This document shows positions 6,133-13,477 of a stretch of DNA of 13,809 nucleotides, one piece after another. Each line of letters starts with the position of its first letter. Position 1 is the stretch's first letter. The stretch lies in NCBI GenBank assembly GCA_021846485.1, contig JAJZWW010000040.1, positions 1 to 13,809 on the forward strand, given 5' to 3'. Source of the stretch: Actinomycetes bacterium (GTDB taxonomy: Bacteria > Actinomycetota > Acidimicrobiia > Acidimicrobiales > Palsa-688). The position numbers were made by a program, and so were the translations under genes. The notes under the pieces were generated by a model, which worked only from the letters and a program-made list of their open reading frames with translations, had not been told where the DNA came from and made no database searches.

Positions 6133-8720
6133 CCACCACGGTGACGTCCCGCACCCCCGGCGGCCACCCGGCCCCGACCAACGCCACCTCCCCGCGCCCA
6201 CCGCGCCCCGGGCCCCCGCCGGCTCCTCCCCGCTCGTGGCCCGGATGGCTGCCCGAGGTGAGCCTCGCGATGGTCGGGGTCGTCTCCGCCCTCGCCTTCG
6301 GCCGGGTCTACCGGGGTGACGGCTGGCAGGGGTCGGCGGTCGCCCCGCTGCTCAGCGCCCTGCTGGTCGGGGGGGTCGCCCGCCGCCTGGTGCGCTCCCG
6401 GCCGGCGGCGCTCTCGATCGCCTCGGTCGCGGTGGTGGCGGTGGTCACCTGGACGGTGCTGCCCGGCACCACCACCGCCGGGCTGCCCCTGGTGCAAACC
6501 TGGCGGGCCGCCGGCCGGGTGCTCGCCGGCTTCGGGAGCCAGTTCGAGGCGTCGGTCCCGCCGGTGGAGCCGACCCGGGCGTTCCTGCTCGCCACTGCCA
6601 TCGGCGTCGGTGCCGCCGGGGTGGCGATGGCCGGGTTGCAGGCCAGCGGGAGCCGGCGCGCGCGGGCGTGGGCGCCGGCACCGGCCCTGGCGGTGTTCCT
6701 CGCCGCCTGCGTGCTCGGAGGGCCGGCCGGCCGGGTGGTCTCGATGGTCGTCCTGGTCCTCGCCCTCGGCGTCCACCTGCTCGTCGAGCAGGCCGCGGCG
6801 AACGCCGAGCGCTCCTTGTGGATCGGCGGGGTCGAGGCCCCCCCGACGCAGCGACCCGGCAGGGCCGGGTTCCGCATACTCGTGCTGGCCGCAGTCACCG
6901 CCGCGGTCGTGTCCGGGCTCCCGGGCCCCGACGGCAACGGGCCGATCGGCTGGAAGACCCTCGGCGGGGGCGGCAGCACCCGGATCATCGTCAGCCCGAT
7001 GGTGTCGATCTCCACCCGGCTCGAGCCCCACAACGCCAAGGCCGACGTGTTCAGCGTGACCAGCACCGCCCCCGCCTACTGGCAGCTCACCACCCTCGAC
7101 GTCTACTCGGGCAGCACCTGGCAGGCGGGCCGGGCCCCCTACCGGAGCTTCTCTGCTCGGCTGCCGACCGGCACCGGCAAGCGCCGCGCCCCCAAGGGCA
7201 CCCGGGAGGTGGTCGAGAAGTTCCACATCCAGGCCCTCGACTCGCCGTGGCTGCCGTCGGCGTTCGACCCGATAGCAGTGAAGGGCGCCTCCGACGTCCA
7301 GTACAGCGCGGCCACCGGCAGCCTGCTGTCCAAGCACCCCACCGCCGACGGCGCCAACTACACCGTCCACGCGCTGGAGACCGTGGCCACCCTCGACGCG
7401 ACGAAACTCGAGGCCGCCCCCGCGCTCCGGCCCGGCCAGGAGCCTCCCGGCCAGACCAGCCTGCCGGCGGCGGTGCCCGCCCGGGTCCGGGCGCTCGCCC
7501 GGGGCATAGTCGATAGCGCCCACGCCCACACCGAGTACGCCAAAGCGCTGGCGCTGCAGGACTTCTTCTACGGCCGGCAGTTCACCTACAGCCTCCACCC
7601 GCCGGTGGACGGCTCGGGGATCGACGCGATCGAGACGTTCCTGTTCGACACCCGCACCGGGTACTGCCAGCAGTACGCCGGGTCCTACGCGGTCATGGCC
7701 CGCTCGCTCGGCCTGCCGACCCGCATGGCCGTCGGGTTCACCACCGGGCGGCGGATCGGACCCGACCGCTACCAGGTCACCGACGCCGACGTGCACACCT
7801 GGCCGGAGGTGTGGTTCCCCCGGTACGGCTGGGTTCCCTTCGAGCCGACGAAAGGCGCCCCCGGCTCCGGCTTCGCCATACCGGGCGCCACCGCGATCAC
7901 CGGCAACACCGCCGCGGTGAGCCGGCCGCGAGCGCGCACTGCGGGGGGACCTGGGGCCGCTTCCCGCCAGCAGACCTCCCCGACCACCGCCGCCGGCTCC
8001 TCGGGGACCACCCCGTCCTCCCCGTCCCGTTCGGCGGACAACCCCACCCGCTTCCACCAGATCGGCAGGCCCGGCGGCCCGGAACAGGCGAGGGGAGGCA
8101 ACGCCGGCGCAGCGGCGAAGCGCACCGCCCACCCCGCTCCCGGGGCGCTGGCGGCGACCAGCAACCTCGCGTGGGCCGGCCGGGCGGCGCTGGCCCTCCT
8201 GGCGCTCGGCGCGGCGCTGGTGACCGCCAACGCCGCCGCCGGCTCCCTCAGGCGGCGCCGGCGGCGGCGGCGCATCCGGATCGCCGGGCCGGGGAGCGCG
8301 GACGCCGCCTGGCTGCAGTGGCAGGACATCGTCGAGACGCTCGCGTCGGCCGGGGTGCGCCGAAAGCCGTGGGAGTCGACGCCGCGCTTCGCCACCCGGG
8401 CCGGGTGGGCCCTCGACCCGACCGGCCGGCTCGCCCGGGAGCTCGCCGCGGCCGCCGCGGCCATCGACTCGGTCGCCTGGGCGGAGCCCTCCGCCGTCGG
8501 CGGCGCGGCCCCCGACCTGGCCGGCACGGCAGCCGAGGTGCACCGGCGAGTGGCACGCCGGCGGCGCAACCGGGACCGGGTGCGCCTGGCCCTCGACATC
8601 ACCCGCGCCTGGCGGCCCGCCCCGCTCGACCGGGACAGCGCCGAGGTGCCGCCGCCTCCCGACGCGCCCAGCCTGGTCGCGCTCCCCGATCCCGAGCCGG
8701 TGGGCGCAGGGCGCCGCTGA
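6129..8720 (+). CDS. Membrane transglutaminase-like protein with DUF4129 (TgpA type)
   Basis: An 863-aa protein that starts at ATG 6129, overlapping the DUF58 stop (ATGA). After a Pro-rich start there are about seven hydrophobic segments (near 43-58, 69-84, 94-112, 150-170, 184-198, 202-220, 249-264). An extracytoplasmic region follows with a transglutaminase-like core: C513 in RTGYCQQYAGSYAVMARSLG and H556 in DADVHTW. The third position is Glu (E572 in WVPFEPT) where many family members have Asp. A Ser/Thr/Pro-rich linker (about 595-675) leads to a last membrane helix (682-703), a run of eight Arg (708-715) and a DUF4129-like cytoplasmic tail (WLQWQDIVETLASAGV... near 726). It resembles TgpA/YebA-type proteins; the substrate is unknown, probably envelope protein or peptide. 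Confidence 0.94.
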   Translation: MTTTVTSRTPGGHPAPTNATSPRPPRPGPPPAPPRSWPGWLPEVSLAMVGVVSALAFGRVYRGDGWQGSAVAPLLSALLVGGVARRLVRSRPAALSIASVAVVAVVTWTVLPGTTTAGLPLVQTWRAAGRVLAGFGSQFEASVPPVEPTRAFLLATAIGVGAAGVAMAGLQASGSRRARAWAPAPALAVFLAACVLGGPAGRVVSMVVLVLALGVHLLVEQAAANAERSLWIGGVEAPPTQRPGRAGFRILVLAAVTAAVVSGLPGPDGNGPIGWKTLGGGGSTRIIVSPMVSISTRLEPHNAKADVFSVTSTAPAYWQLTTLDVYSGSTWQAGRAPYRSFSARLPTGTGKRRAPKGTREVVEKFHIQALDSPWLPSAFDPIAVKGASDVQYSAATGSLLSKHPTADGANYTVHALETVATLDATKLEAAPALRPGQEPPGQTSLPAAVPARVRALARGIVDSAHAHTEYAKALALQDFFYGRQFTYSLHPPVDGSGIDAIETFLFDTRTGYCQQYAGSYAVMARSLGLPTRMAVGFTTGRRIGPDRYQVTDADVHTWPEVWFPRYGWVPFEPTKGAPGSGFAIPGATAITGNTAAVSRPRARTAGGPGAASRQQTSPTTAAGSSGTTPSSPSRSADNPTRFHQIGRPGGPEQARGGNAGAAAKRTAHPAPGALAATSNLAWAGRAALALLALGAALVTANAAAGSLRRRRRRRRIRIAGPGSADAAWLQWQDIVETLASAGVRRKPWESTPRFATRAGWALDPTGRLARELAAAAAAIDSVAWAEPSAVGGAAPDLAGTAAEVHRRVARRRRNRDRVRLALDITRAWRPAPLDRDSAEVPPPPDAPSLVALPDPEPVGAGRR

Positions 8721-8750
8721 GCCGGTAGACCCCGCGCCGGTAGGCCCCGC
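8721..8750. repeat. 15-bp tandem duplication after the transglutaminase stop
   Basis: GCCGGTAGACCCCGC (8721-8735) is followed directly by GCCGGTAGGCCCCGC (8736-8750), with one difference. It begins on the base after the stop codon of the transglutaminase gene. Confidence 0.85.
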
Positions 8751-8796
8751 GTGGCGCTGAGCCGGGCAGGGCCGGGCCGACCGCCACCCCGGGGAC
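8751..8796. other. Convergent intergenic region, no clear terminator
   Basis: This lies between the plus-strand transglutaminase gene and the minus-strand DUF3040 gene. A weak 6-bp inverted repeat (GTGGCG at 8751-8756 with CGCCAC at 8782-8787) spans 25 nt. There is no T-run on either strand, so I see no intrinsic terminator. Confidence 0.4.
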
Positions 8797-8837
8797 GCCT
8801 CGAGGTCAGTCGCTGTTGCCTCGAGGTCAGTCGCTGT
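8797..8837. repeat. 20-bp direct repeat spanning the DUF3040 stop
   Basis: GCCTCGAGGTCAGTCGCTGT occurs at 8797-8816 and 8818-8837, period 21 bp. The inner copy contains the TGA stop (8829-8827) and last codons of the DUF3040 gene. The outer copy lies just downstream, so the end of the gene has been duplicated. Confidence 0.9.
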
Positions 8838-9210
8838 CGTCGTCGCGGCCGAGGCGCCGGCGCAGCTGGCGGCCGGTGTCGCCGACCACGTCGCCCAGCG
8901 AACGCCCCTGCAGGCCCTCGGTCAGCTGGCGCCATCCGTGGCGGCCCATCAACCGCAGGTTGTGCACGAGGGCGACGGCGGCGGCGACCATGACCACGAA
9001 CCCGATCAGGCCGACGAACCACACGGTAGCGAAGGCCACCACCACGATCACGAAGCCGGCGAGGAACCCGAGAGCCGCGCGGCGGCAGTTGCGCGACAGG
9101 TAGCGGGGGAGGGTGGTCGAGGCGATCCGCTGCGCCGACGCCGGATCTTCGGCGTACAGCCTCTGCTCCATCTGGTTGAGGATGCGGTTCTCGTCTTCCG
9201 ACAGCGGCAC
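8827..9210 (-). CDS. DUF3040 family membrane protein
   Basis: A 127-aa protein that begins VPLSEDENRILNQMEQRLYAEDP, the hallmark N-terminus of DUF3040 proteins, which are small and essentially actinobacterial. Two membrane segments are seen near residues 45-63 and 65-84, followed by a charged cytoplasmic tail ending RRRLGRDDDSD. The start is GTG at 9210-9208, because GGAGG (minus strand, 9218-9222) lies 7 nt upstream and the family starts at this residue. A longer reading from 9255 adds 15 poorly conserved residues. It follows dinB by 31 nt on the same strand and is probably cotranscribed. Function is unknown. Confidence 0.92.
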   Translation of the reverse strand: MPLSEDENRILNQMEQRLYAEDPASAQRIASTTLPRYLSRNCRRAALGFLAGFVIVVVAFATVWFVGLIGFVVMVAAAVALVHNLRLMGRHGWRQLTEGLQGRSLGDVVGDTGRQLRRRLGRDDDSD

Positions 9211-9217
9211 GTCGGCA

Positions 9218-9222
9218 CCTCC
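9218..9222 (-). promoter_or_regulatory. Shine-Dalgarno site for the DUF3040 gene
   Basis: GGAGG on the minus strand, 7 nt before GTG at 9210. It supports the shorter start over the in-frame start at 9255. Confidence 0.7.
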
Positions 9223-9241
9223 GCCTCGCGGGTCGGTTGGC

Positions 9242-10528
9242 TCAGATTCTCGCACCCTCCCCTGGCGGGGGCAACGCAGGAGGACGTCCGCCGTCGACCG
9301 GCGCCCAGCGGTTGTCGCTCGGCCGACCCACCCGCAGGCGGCCGTCGCGCACCGCCGAGCCGGGCCCGACCGCCTGGTCGCCGAAACGGGCCCGGACTGC
9401 GTCCACCGCCCCGGCGGCCGCCTCCCGGCGAGGCTCCTCGCCCTCGCCGGACCACAGCTCGAGCTGCTCGGCGGCGCCGGCCGCCTCGAGCGACGAGACG
9501 CTCACCCCGAGGAGGCGCACCCCGCGGCTCAGCTCGATCCCCTCGAACAGCCCGGCAGCCACCGCGGCCACCCGGGGGCCGTCGCGCGCCGGGCGGGGCA
9601 GGGTTCGGGACCGGGTGATCGTGGTGAAGTCCCCCCAGCGGAGCTTGAGCGACACGGTGCGAGCCTCGAGGCCGGCCCTCCTCAGCCGCCCGGCGACCGC
9701 GTCGGCCATCCTGACGATCTCCGCGTGGAGACCCTCCCGGTCGTAGCGGTCGCAGACGTAGGTCTCCTCGTGCCCGATCGACTTGGTCGCCCGGTCCGGC
9801 ACCACCGGACGGGGGTCGAGCGCGTGCGCCAGGTCGTGGAGGTGGCGTCCGTTGACCCGGCCGGCGATCCTCTCCACCACCGCCCTCGGGGTGTCCCCGA
9901 GGGCGCCGACAGTGGTGATCCCGACACCCCGCAGGCGCGCCGCGGTGGCCGGCCCCACACCCCACAGGGCCTCGACGGGCAGCGGGCGGAGGAAGTCGAG
10001 CTCCCCACCCTCGGGGACCACCACCACCCCGGCGCCGGCGCGTACCCCGTCGGGCCCGGCGCGCGGCTTGGCCGCCTCCGAGGCGAGCTTGGCGAGGAAC
10101 TTCGAGCACGCCACCCCGACCGAGCAGGCCAGCCCGGTCTCGCCGTCCACCTCGTCCCGGAGGCGCCGCGCGGCGGCCTCGCCCGAGCCGAAGCGCCTCA
10201 GCCCGCCGGTGAGGTCCAAGAACGCCTCGTCGAGCGCGATCCCCTCCACCAGCGGGGTGTAGCGACCGAACACCTCGTGGATCTGCCGGCTCACCTCCTC
10301 GTAGCGCTCGTGGCGACCGGGGCGGAACACCGCCTGCGGGCACAGGCGCCGGGCCTCCGCGGCGGGCATCGCCGAGCGCACCCCGTAGCGGCGGGCCTCG
10401 TAGCTGCAGGACGCCACCACCCCCCGGGGACCGTCCCCGCCGACGACGAGGGCCACCCCCGCGAGCCCCGGGTCGTCGGCTACCTCGACCGACGCGTAGA
10501 AGGCGTCCATGTCGACGTGCAGGATCAC
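9242..10528 (-). CDS. dinB: DNA polymerase IV (Y-family)
   Basis: A 428-aa translesion polymerase. Catalytic acidic residues are in VDMDAF (D6, D8) and ALDEAFLD (D100, E101). ALDEA replaces the more common S(I/L)DEA. The fingers contain YEARRYGVRSAMP, and CSVGVACSKFLAKLASEAAKP (136-155) lies in the palm. A helix-hairpin-helix is seen at LWGVGPATAARLRGVGI (188-204), then the little-finger domain. QLELW (355-359) resembles a beta-clamp-binding pentapeptide, and a disordered tail of about 65 residues follows. I start at GTG 10528 because family members begin almost directly with ILHVDMDAF. An ATG at 10585, overlapping the PIG-L stop as ATGA, would add 19 Gly/Pro-rich residues. It probably contributes to damage-tolerant, error-prone synthesis. 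Confidence 0.95.
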   Translation of the reverse strand: MILHVDMDAFYASVEVADDPGLAGVALVVGGDGPRGVVASCSYEARRYGVRSAMPAAEARRLCPQAVFRPGRHERYEEVSRQIHEVFGRYTPLVEGIALDEAFLDLTGGLRRFGSGEAAARRLRDEVDGETGLACSVGVACSKFLAKLASEAAKPRAGPDGVRAGAGVVVVPEGGELDFLRPLPVEALWGVGPATAARLRGVGITTVGALGDTPRAVVERIAGRVNGRHLHDLAHALDPRPVVPDRATKSIGHEETYVCDRYDREGLHAEIVRMADAVAGRLRRAGLEARTVSLKLRWGDFTTITRSRTLPRPARDGPRVAAVAAGLFEGIELSRGVRLLGVSVSSLEAAGAAEQLELWSGEGEEPRREAAAGAVDAVRARFGDQAVGPGSAVRDGRLRVGRPSDNRWAPVDGGRPPALPPPGEGARI

Positions 10529-10581
10529 CCGGGAGCCCCCGCCGGCGCGTCCGGGGAGATCCGGGGGGCCTTTCCCCCCGA

Positions 10582-11289
10582 TCATGGCAGGCGCACCCGG
10601 CGGAACCCCTCCGCGTAGCGCACCCCCGCAGCCCGCCCGGCTTCCTCGGCCCGCTGGCGCACCACCGAGCGCAGCCACTCCCCCGGCTCGCCCACCTGGC
10701 TCTCGTGGCAGGCCACCGCAGCCGCCTTGGCCTCCACCGACGAAGCGATGTCGACCCACACGTCGGGCTCCAGGGTCCCCGAGAGGTAGAGCGTCGCCAC
10801 CCGGTGGGCCGGGCCCGCCCCCGGGAAGTAGTGGGGGCTGCCCGCCGCCGGGCTGACCGCGTCGATGGTCGCCCACCCGAGGCTGCGGTGGTCGCGGTGG
10901 TTGACGTAGGACTGCCCGAAGAACACCGCCGTCGGGTCGGCCCCGACCACCGCGTCGGGCCGCAGCCGGCGGACCAAGCCGACCAGCGCCTCGCGCAGCT
11001 CGGGGGTGTCGTCGATCTCCCCGTCCCGCCCCCCCAGCCAGTGGTGGGCGGCCACCCCGAGCACCCGGCCGGCTTCGGCGACCTCCCCGCGCCGGCGGCG
11101 GACCAGCCCCGCCGGGTCGACCGACGCGTCGCTCGAGCCCTTCCCCCCGTCGGCTGCGATGCACACGTGGACCTCGCTGCCCGCGGCCGCCCACGCGGCG
11201 AGCGACCCGCCGGCGGACACGTCGGGGTCGTCGGGGTGGGCGTAGATCGCCAGCACCCGCGCCGGGACGTCCCGGACCAGCTCGGCCAC
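10582..11289 (-). CDS. PIG-L/LmbE family N-deacetylase
   Basis: A 235-aa zinc-dependent deacetylase of the family that includes MshB, Mca and GlcNAc-PI de-N-acetylase. AHPDD (17-21) supplies the zinc-binding His and Asp plus the catalytic Asp. NHRDHRSLG (130-138) supplies the third zinc His (H134). ADGGKGSS is near 46-53. The substrate cannot be told from sequence: mycothiol-pathway precursors or conjugates are plausible in an actinobacterium, but the short length and lack of partner genes do not decide it. The start is GTG at 11289. An in-frame TTG at 11331 adds 14 residues with no family resemblance. There is no Shine-Dalgarno; a TACGCT box 5 nt upstream hints at a leaderless transcript. 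It heads the PIG-L - dinB - DUF3040 run. Confidence 0.92.
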   Translation of the reverse strand: MAELVRDVPARVLAIYAHPDDPDVSAGGSLAAWAAAGSEVHVCIAADGGKGSSDASVDPAGLVRRRRGEVAEAGRVLGVAAHHWLGGRDGEIDDTPELREALVGLVRRLRPDAVVGADPTAVFFGQSYVNHRDHRSLGWATIDAVSPAAGSPHYFPGAGPAHRVATLYLSGTLEPDVWVDIASSVEAKAAAVACHESQVGEPGEWLRSVVRQRAEEAGRAAGVRYAEGFRRVRLP

Positions 11290-11294
11290 GCCAC

Positions 11295-11300
11295 AGCGTA
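11295..11300 (-). promoter_or_regulatory. Candidate -10 box for the PIG-L gene (leaderless)
   Basis: The minus strand reads TACGCT, 5 nt before GTG at 11289, with no ribosome-binding site. It is the same hexamer as the candidate -10 of moxR. No clear -35 is seen. Confidence 0.35.
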
Positions 11301-11384
11301 CCGACCGGCACCCGGCGGGCTGCGGTTGCAACCCCCCGCGGGACGAGGAGAATCGGACCGTGCCGGCGACGACGAGCCCCGCCG

Positions 11385-11504
11385 TGCCGCGAACGACTCG
11401 CCGGCTACAAGGTCCCCCGCCAGGTGACCGTCGTGGCCGACCTGCCGCTCACCCCGGCGGGCAAGGTGGCCAAGGCCGGGCTCCGATCCCGCCTCGTCAC
11501 CTGA
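11385..11504 (+). pseudogene. Acyl-CoA synthetase C-terminal remnant
   Basis: Frame 11385-11501 encodes CRERLAGYKVPRQVTVV, then ADLPLTPAGKVAKAGLR and SRLVT before a TGA at 11502-11504. This is the extreme C-terminus of AMP-dependent fatty-acid/acyl-CoA ligases, including the conserved lysine in PLTPAGKV. A complete enzyme has about 500 residues; only about 39 remain. No in-frame ATG, GTG or TTG exists between 11295 and 11385, and the divergent PIG-L gene lies directly upstream. A GAGGAG at 11345-11350 precedes a GTG at 11360, but that reading is in another frame. It could be the 5' end of the old gene after an internal deletion (inference). The residues are not visibly eroded, so the truncation may be recent. 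Confidence 0.85.
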
Positions 11505-11511
11505 CAGACGA

Positions 11512-11529
11512 CGAGCTCCCGGTAGCTCG
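11512..11529. other. Small inverted repeat before the IMPase gene
   Basis: CGAGCT (11512-11517) and AGCTCG (11524-11529) are complementary with a 6-nt spacer, 15 nt upstream of the IMPase start. It could be an operator or a weak hairpin ending the remnant's transcript. There is no T-run. Confidence 0.3.
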
Positions 11530-11543
11530 ACTACAACGGGGTC

Positions 11544-12404
11544 GTGCACCCCTCCCCTGCGCTGCCCACCGCCGAGGCGTTCGGACCTGCCCCCCCGGGC
11601 GAGGACCCCCTCCTCGAGCAGCTGGCGTCCAGCGCACTCGAGGCGGCCACGGCCGCCGCGGGCTTCGCCGCCGACCGCCAGGGGCACGAGCGCAGCGAGG
11701 TCGCCACCAAGTCCAGCGCCACCGACATGGTCTCGGAGGTCGACCGGGGGGCGGAACGGCTGATCGCCGCGGTCCTCGCCCGGCGCCGCCCCGACGACGC
11801 GGTCCTCGGCGAGGAGGGGGCGCAGCGGTCGGGGACCACCGGCGTGCGGTGGGTCGTCGACCCGATCGACGGGACCACCAACTACCTGTTCGGCATCCCC
11901 GCCTGGTCGGTGTCGGTCGCCGCCGAGCGTGACGGTCGGCCGGTCGTGGGGGTCGTCGTCGACCCGTCGCGGGGCGAGACCTGGGCGGCGGTCGAGGGTC
12001 GGGGCGCGCGCTGCAACGGCTCGCCGCGCAGGGTAGCCGAGGGACGCTCGACGCTCGCCACCGCCCTGGTCGGCACCGGCTTCGGCTACGACCGCCAGCG
12101 GCGGATGCGCCAGGCCGAGGTCCTCTCGTCCGTCCTCCCCGCGGTGCGCGACATCCGCCGGGTCGGCTCCGCCGCGCTCGACTTGTGCTGGGTCGCGGCC
12201 GGGCGTTACGACGCCTTCTACGAGCTGGGCCTCAACGCCTGGGACATGGCCGCCGGGGCGGTCGTCTGCCGCGAGGCCGGCGGGGTGGTCCAGACCCTCG
12301 GCGACGGCCTCGTGCTCGCCACCACCCCGTCGCTGGCCGGACCCCTGCGGGAGCTGCTCGAGTCCGCCGGCGCCGGCAGCCCGCCCGCCGGGCCCGGAGG
12401 ATGA
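11544..12404 (+). CDS. Inositol monophosphatase family protein
   Basis: A 286-aa Mg2+-dependent phosphatase. GEEG (89-92) gives the metal-binding Glu pair, DPIDGTTN (106-113) the catalytic metal site, and NAWDMAAG (231-238) the distal Asp D234. TKSSATDMVSEVD (55-67) is the usual N-terminal loop. Possible substrates are myo-inositol-1-phosphate, histidinol phosphate or related sugar phosphates; in actinobacteria inositol feeds phosphatidylinositol and mycothiol. The start is GTG at 11544 without a clear ribosome-binding site, and the first about 20 residues are not conserved, so a later start is possible. The 3' end overlaps the LysR gene by 4 nt, suggesting cotranscription. Confidence 0.94.
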   Translation: MHPSPALPTAEAFGPAPPGEDPLLEQLASSALEAATAAAGFAADRQGHERSEVATKSSATDMVSEVDRGAERLIAAVLARRRPDDAVLGEEGAQRSGTTGVRWVVDPIDGTTNYLFGIPAWSVSVAAERDGRPVVGVVVDPSRGETWAAVEGRGARCNGSPRRVAEGRSTLATALVGTGFGYDRQRRMRQAEVLSSVLPAVRDIRRVGSAALDLCWVAAGRYDAFYELGLNAWDMAAGAVVCREAGGVVQTLGDGLVLATTPSLAGPLRELLESAGAGSPPAGPGG

Positions 12405-13444
12405 GACCGGGCGTCACCGTGGAGCTCCGCCAACTGGAGCTGCTGGTAGCGGTGGCCGAGACCGGCAGCCTCGGCCAGGCGGCCAGCCGCTTCGGGCTGT
12501 CGCAGCCGGCGGTGAGCATGCGGATGACCGGCCTGGAGCGGGCCCTCGGGCTGCAGCTGCTGCAGCGGGACCCCTCGGGCACCCGGCTCACCTCCGACGG
12601 AGCCGAGGTGGTCGCCGCCGCCCGGGGCGTGCTCGAGGCCATCGCCCGCCTGTCGGCGACCGCCGACCGGCTCAGGTCCGAGTCCTCGGCCCGCCTGCGG
12701 GTGGCGGCATCCTTCACCGTGGCCGAGCACCTGGTGCCGGCGTGGATCGAGGCGCTGCGCTCCCACCTGCCGGAGGTGGCGCTCACCCTCGAAGTGGAGA
12801 ACTCGAGCCAGGTGCTGGCCGCGGTCGGCGAGGGCCGGGTCGACCTCGGCTTCGTGGAGGGGCCGGACCGCCCGGTGCCGGGCATGGAGTCCGAGGCGAT
12901 CACCACCGACACCCTGGTGGTCGTGGTGAGCCCTGAGCACCCCTGGACCCGCCGCCGGCGGCCGCTCACCGGGCCCGACCTCGCCCGGGCCGACCTGGTG
13001 GTGCGCGAGCGCGGCTCGGGCACCCGGGAGGTGCTCGAGGAGGCCCTCCGGCCCTGGGGCGGGGTCCGATCCCGCCTCGAGCTCGGGTCGTCGGAGGCGA
13101 TCCTGGCCGCCGCCCGGCGGGCGGAGGGGCCGGCGGTGCTGAGCAGCCTGGCCGCGGCCGCCGACGTCGCCACCGGCGAGCTGAGCCGGGTGGAGGTCGA
13201 GGGGGTGGAGCTCCACCGGACGATCCGGGCGGTGTGGAGCACCCGCACCGGGCCCGGGCCACTCGGCCGCCGGCTGCTCGCCGCGGCCCGCCCCGAGCCC
13301 AGCGACTCTGACGGGCCCAGCGACCCGGGGGGCGGGCCCAGCAACCCGGGCGCGGCCAGCGACCCGGGGGGCGGGCCCAGCAACCCGGGCGCGGCCCCGA
13401 GGCCCCAAGACGGCCTTGGGGGCTCCCAGGGCGCCGGGGGCTAG
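12401..13444 (+). CDS. LysR family transcriptional regulator
   Basis: A 347-aa regulator. The N-terminal winged helix-turn-helix is ELRQLELLVAVAETGSLGQA (8-27) with the recognition region LSQPAVSMRMTGLERALG (33-50). An effector-binding domain of periplasmic-binding-protein type runs from about 93 to 300 (LRVAASFTVAEHLVP, GRVDLGFVEG, RERGSGTREVLEEAL). This resembles the CysB/CbbR-like class, with the GSGTR motif common among LysR proteins near sulfur and redox genes. The start is ATG at 12401, overlapping the IMPase stop. A GTG at 12419 would give the family-typical VELRQLELL and is possible. The last about 45 residues are a Pro/Gly/Ser/Asn tail made by a 39-bp duplication. It may control the Fe-S gene 33 nt downstream (inference). 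Confidence 0.94.
   Translation: MRPGVTVELRQLELLVAVAETGSLGQAASRFGLSQPAVSMRMTGLERALGLQLLQRDPSGTRLTSDGAEVVAAARGVLEAIARLSATADRLRSESSARLRVAASFTVAEHLVPAWIEALRSHLPEVALTLEVENSSQVLAAVGEGRVDLGFVEGPDRPVPGMESEAITTDTLVVVVSPEHPWTRRRRPLTGPDLARADLVVRERGSGTREVLEEALRPWGGVRSRLELGSSEAILAAARRAEGPAVLSSLAAAADVATGELSRVEVEGVELHRTIRAVWSTRTGPGPLGRRLLAAARPEPSDSDGPSDPGGGPSNPGAASDPGGGPSNPGAAPRPQDGLGGSQGAGG
13319..13396 (+). repeat. Exact 39-bp tandem duplication at the 3' end of the LysR gene
   Basis: The 39-nt unit 13319-13357 is repeated without change at 13358-13396. It encodes SDPGGGPSNPGAA twice. The perfect identity suggests a recent event. 39 is a multiple of three, so the frame is kept. The region is outside the conserved LysR domains. 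Confidence 0.93.
13403..13421 (+). other. GC-rich hairpin near the end of the LysR gene
   Basis: CCCCAAG (13403-13409) pairs with CTTGGGG (13415-13421) around a 5-nt loop, 21 nt before the stop codon. There is no following T-run, so it may only weakly attenuate read-through into the Fe-S gene. Confidence 0.35.
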
Positions 13445-13464
13445 CCGGGACAACCTGCCGCCCT

Positions 13465-13470
13465 TAGCGT
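13465..13470 (+). promoter_or_regulatory. Candidate -10 box for the Fe-S gene (leaderless)
   Basis: TAGCGT lies 7 nt before the ATG at 13478. The same hexamer occurs 8 nt before the ROK start. There is no Shine-Dalgarno before the ATG. No -35 is clear. Confidence 0.35.
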
Positions 13471-13477
13471 CAGGTCG

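Noticed and set aside
5145..8543. Very long minus-strand open frame opposite DUF58 and the transglutaminase
   Set aside because: It has no recognisable domain and a Gly/Arg/Pro-biased composition, and lies opposite two solid genes; GC-rich DNA lacks stops in such frames.
8751..8787. Intrinsic terminator between the convergent genes
   Set aside because: There are only six pairs around a 25-nt loop and no T-run on either strand.
9048..11687. Long minus-strand frame overlapping dinB and the PIG-L gene
   Set aside because: It is a shadow of the true dinB and PIG-L frames, which carry all conserved motifs; this frame joins fragments in the wrong phase.
11360..11932. Plus-strand frame from GTG 11360
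   Set aside because: It starts after an SD-like site but runs out of frame through the acyl-CoA ligase remnant and IMPase gene, with a low-complexity product.
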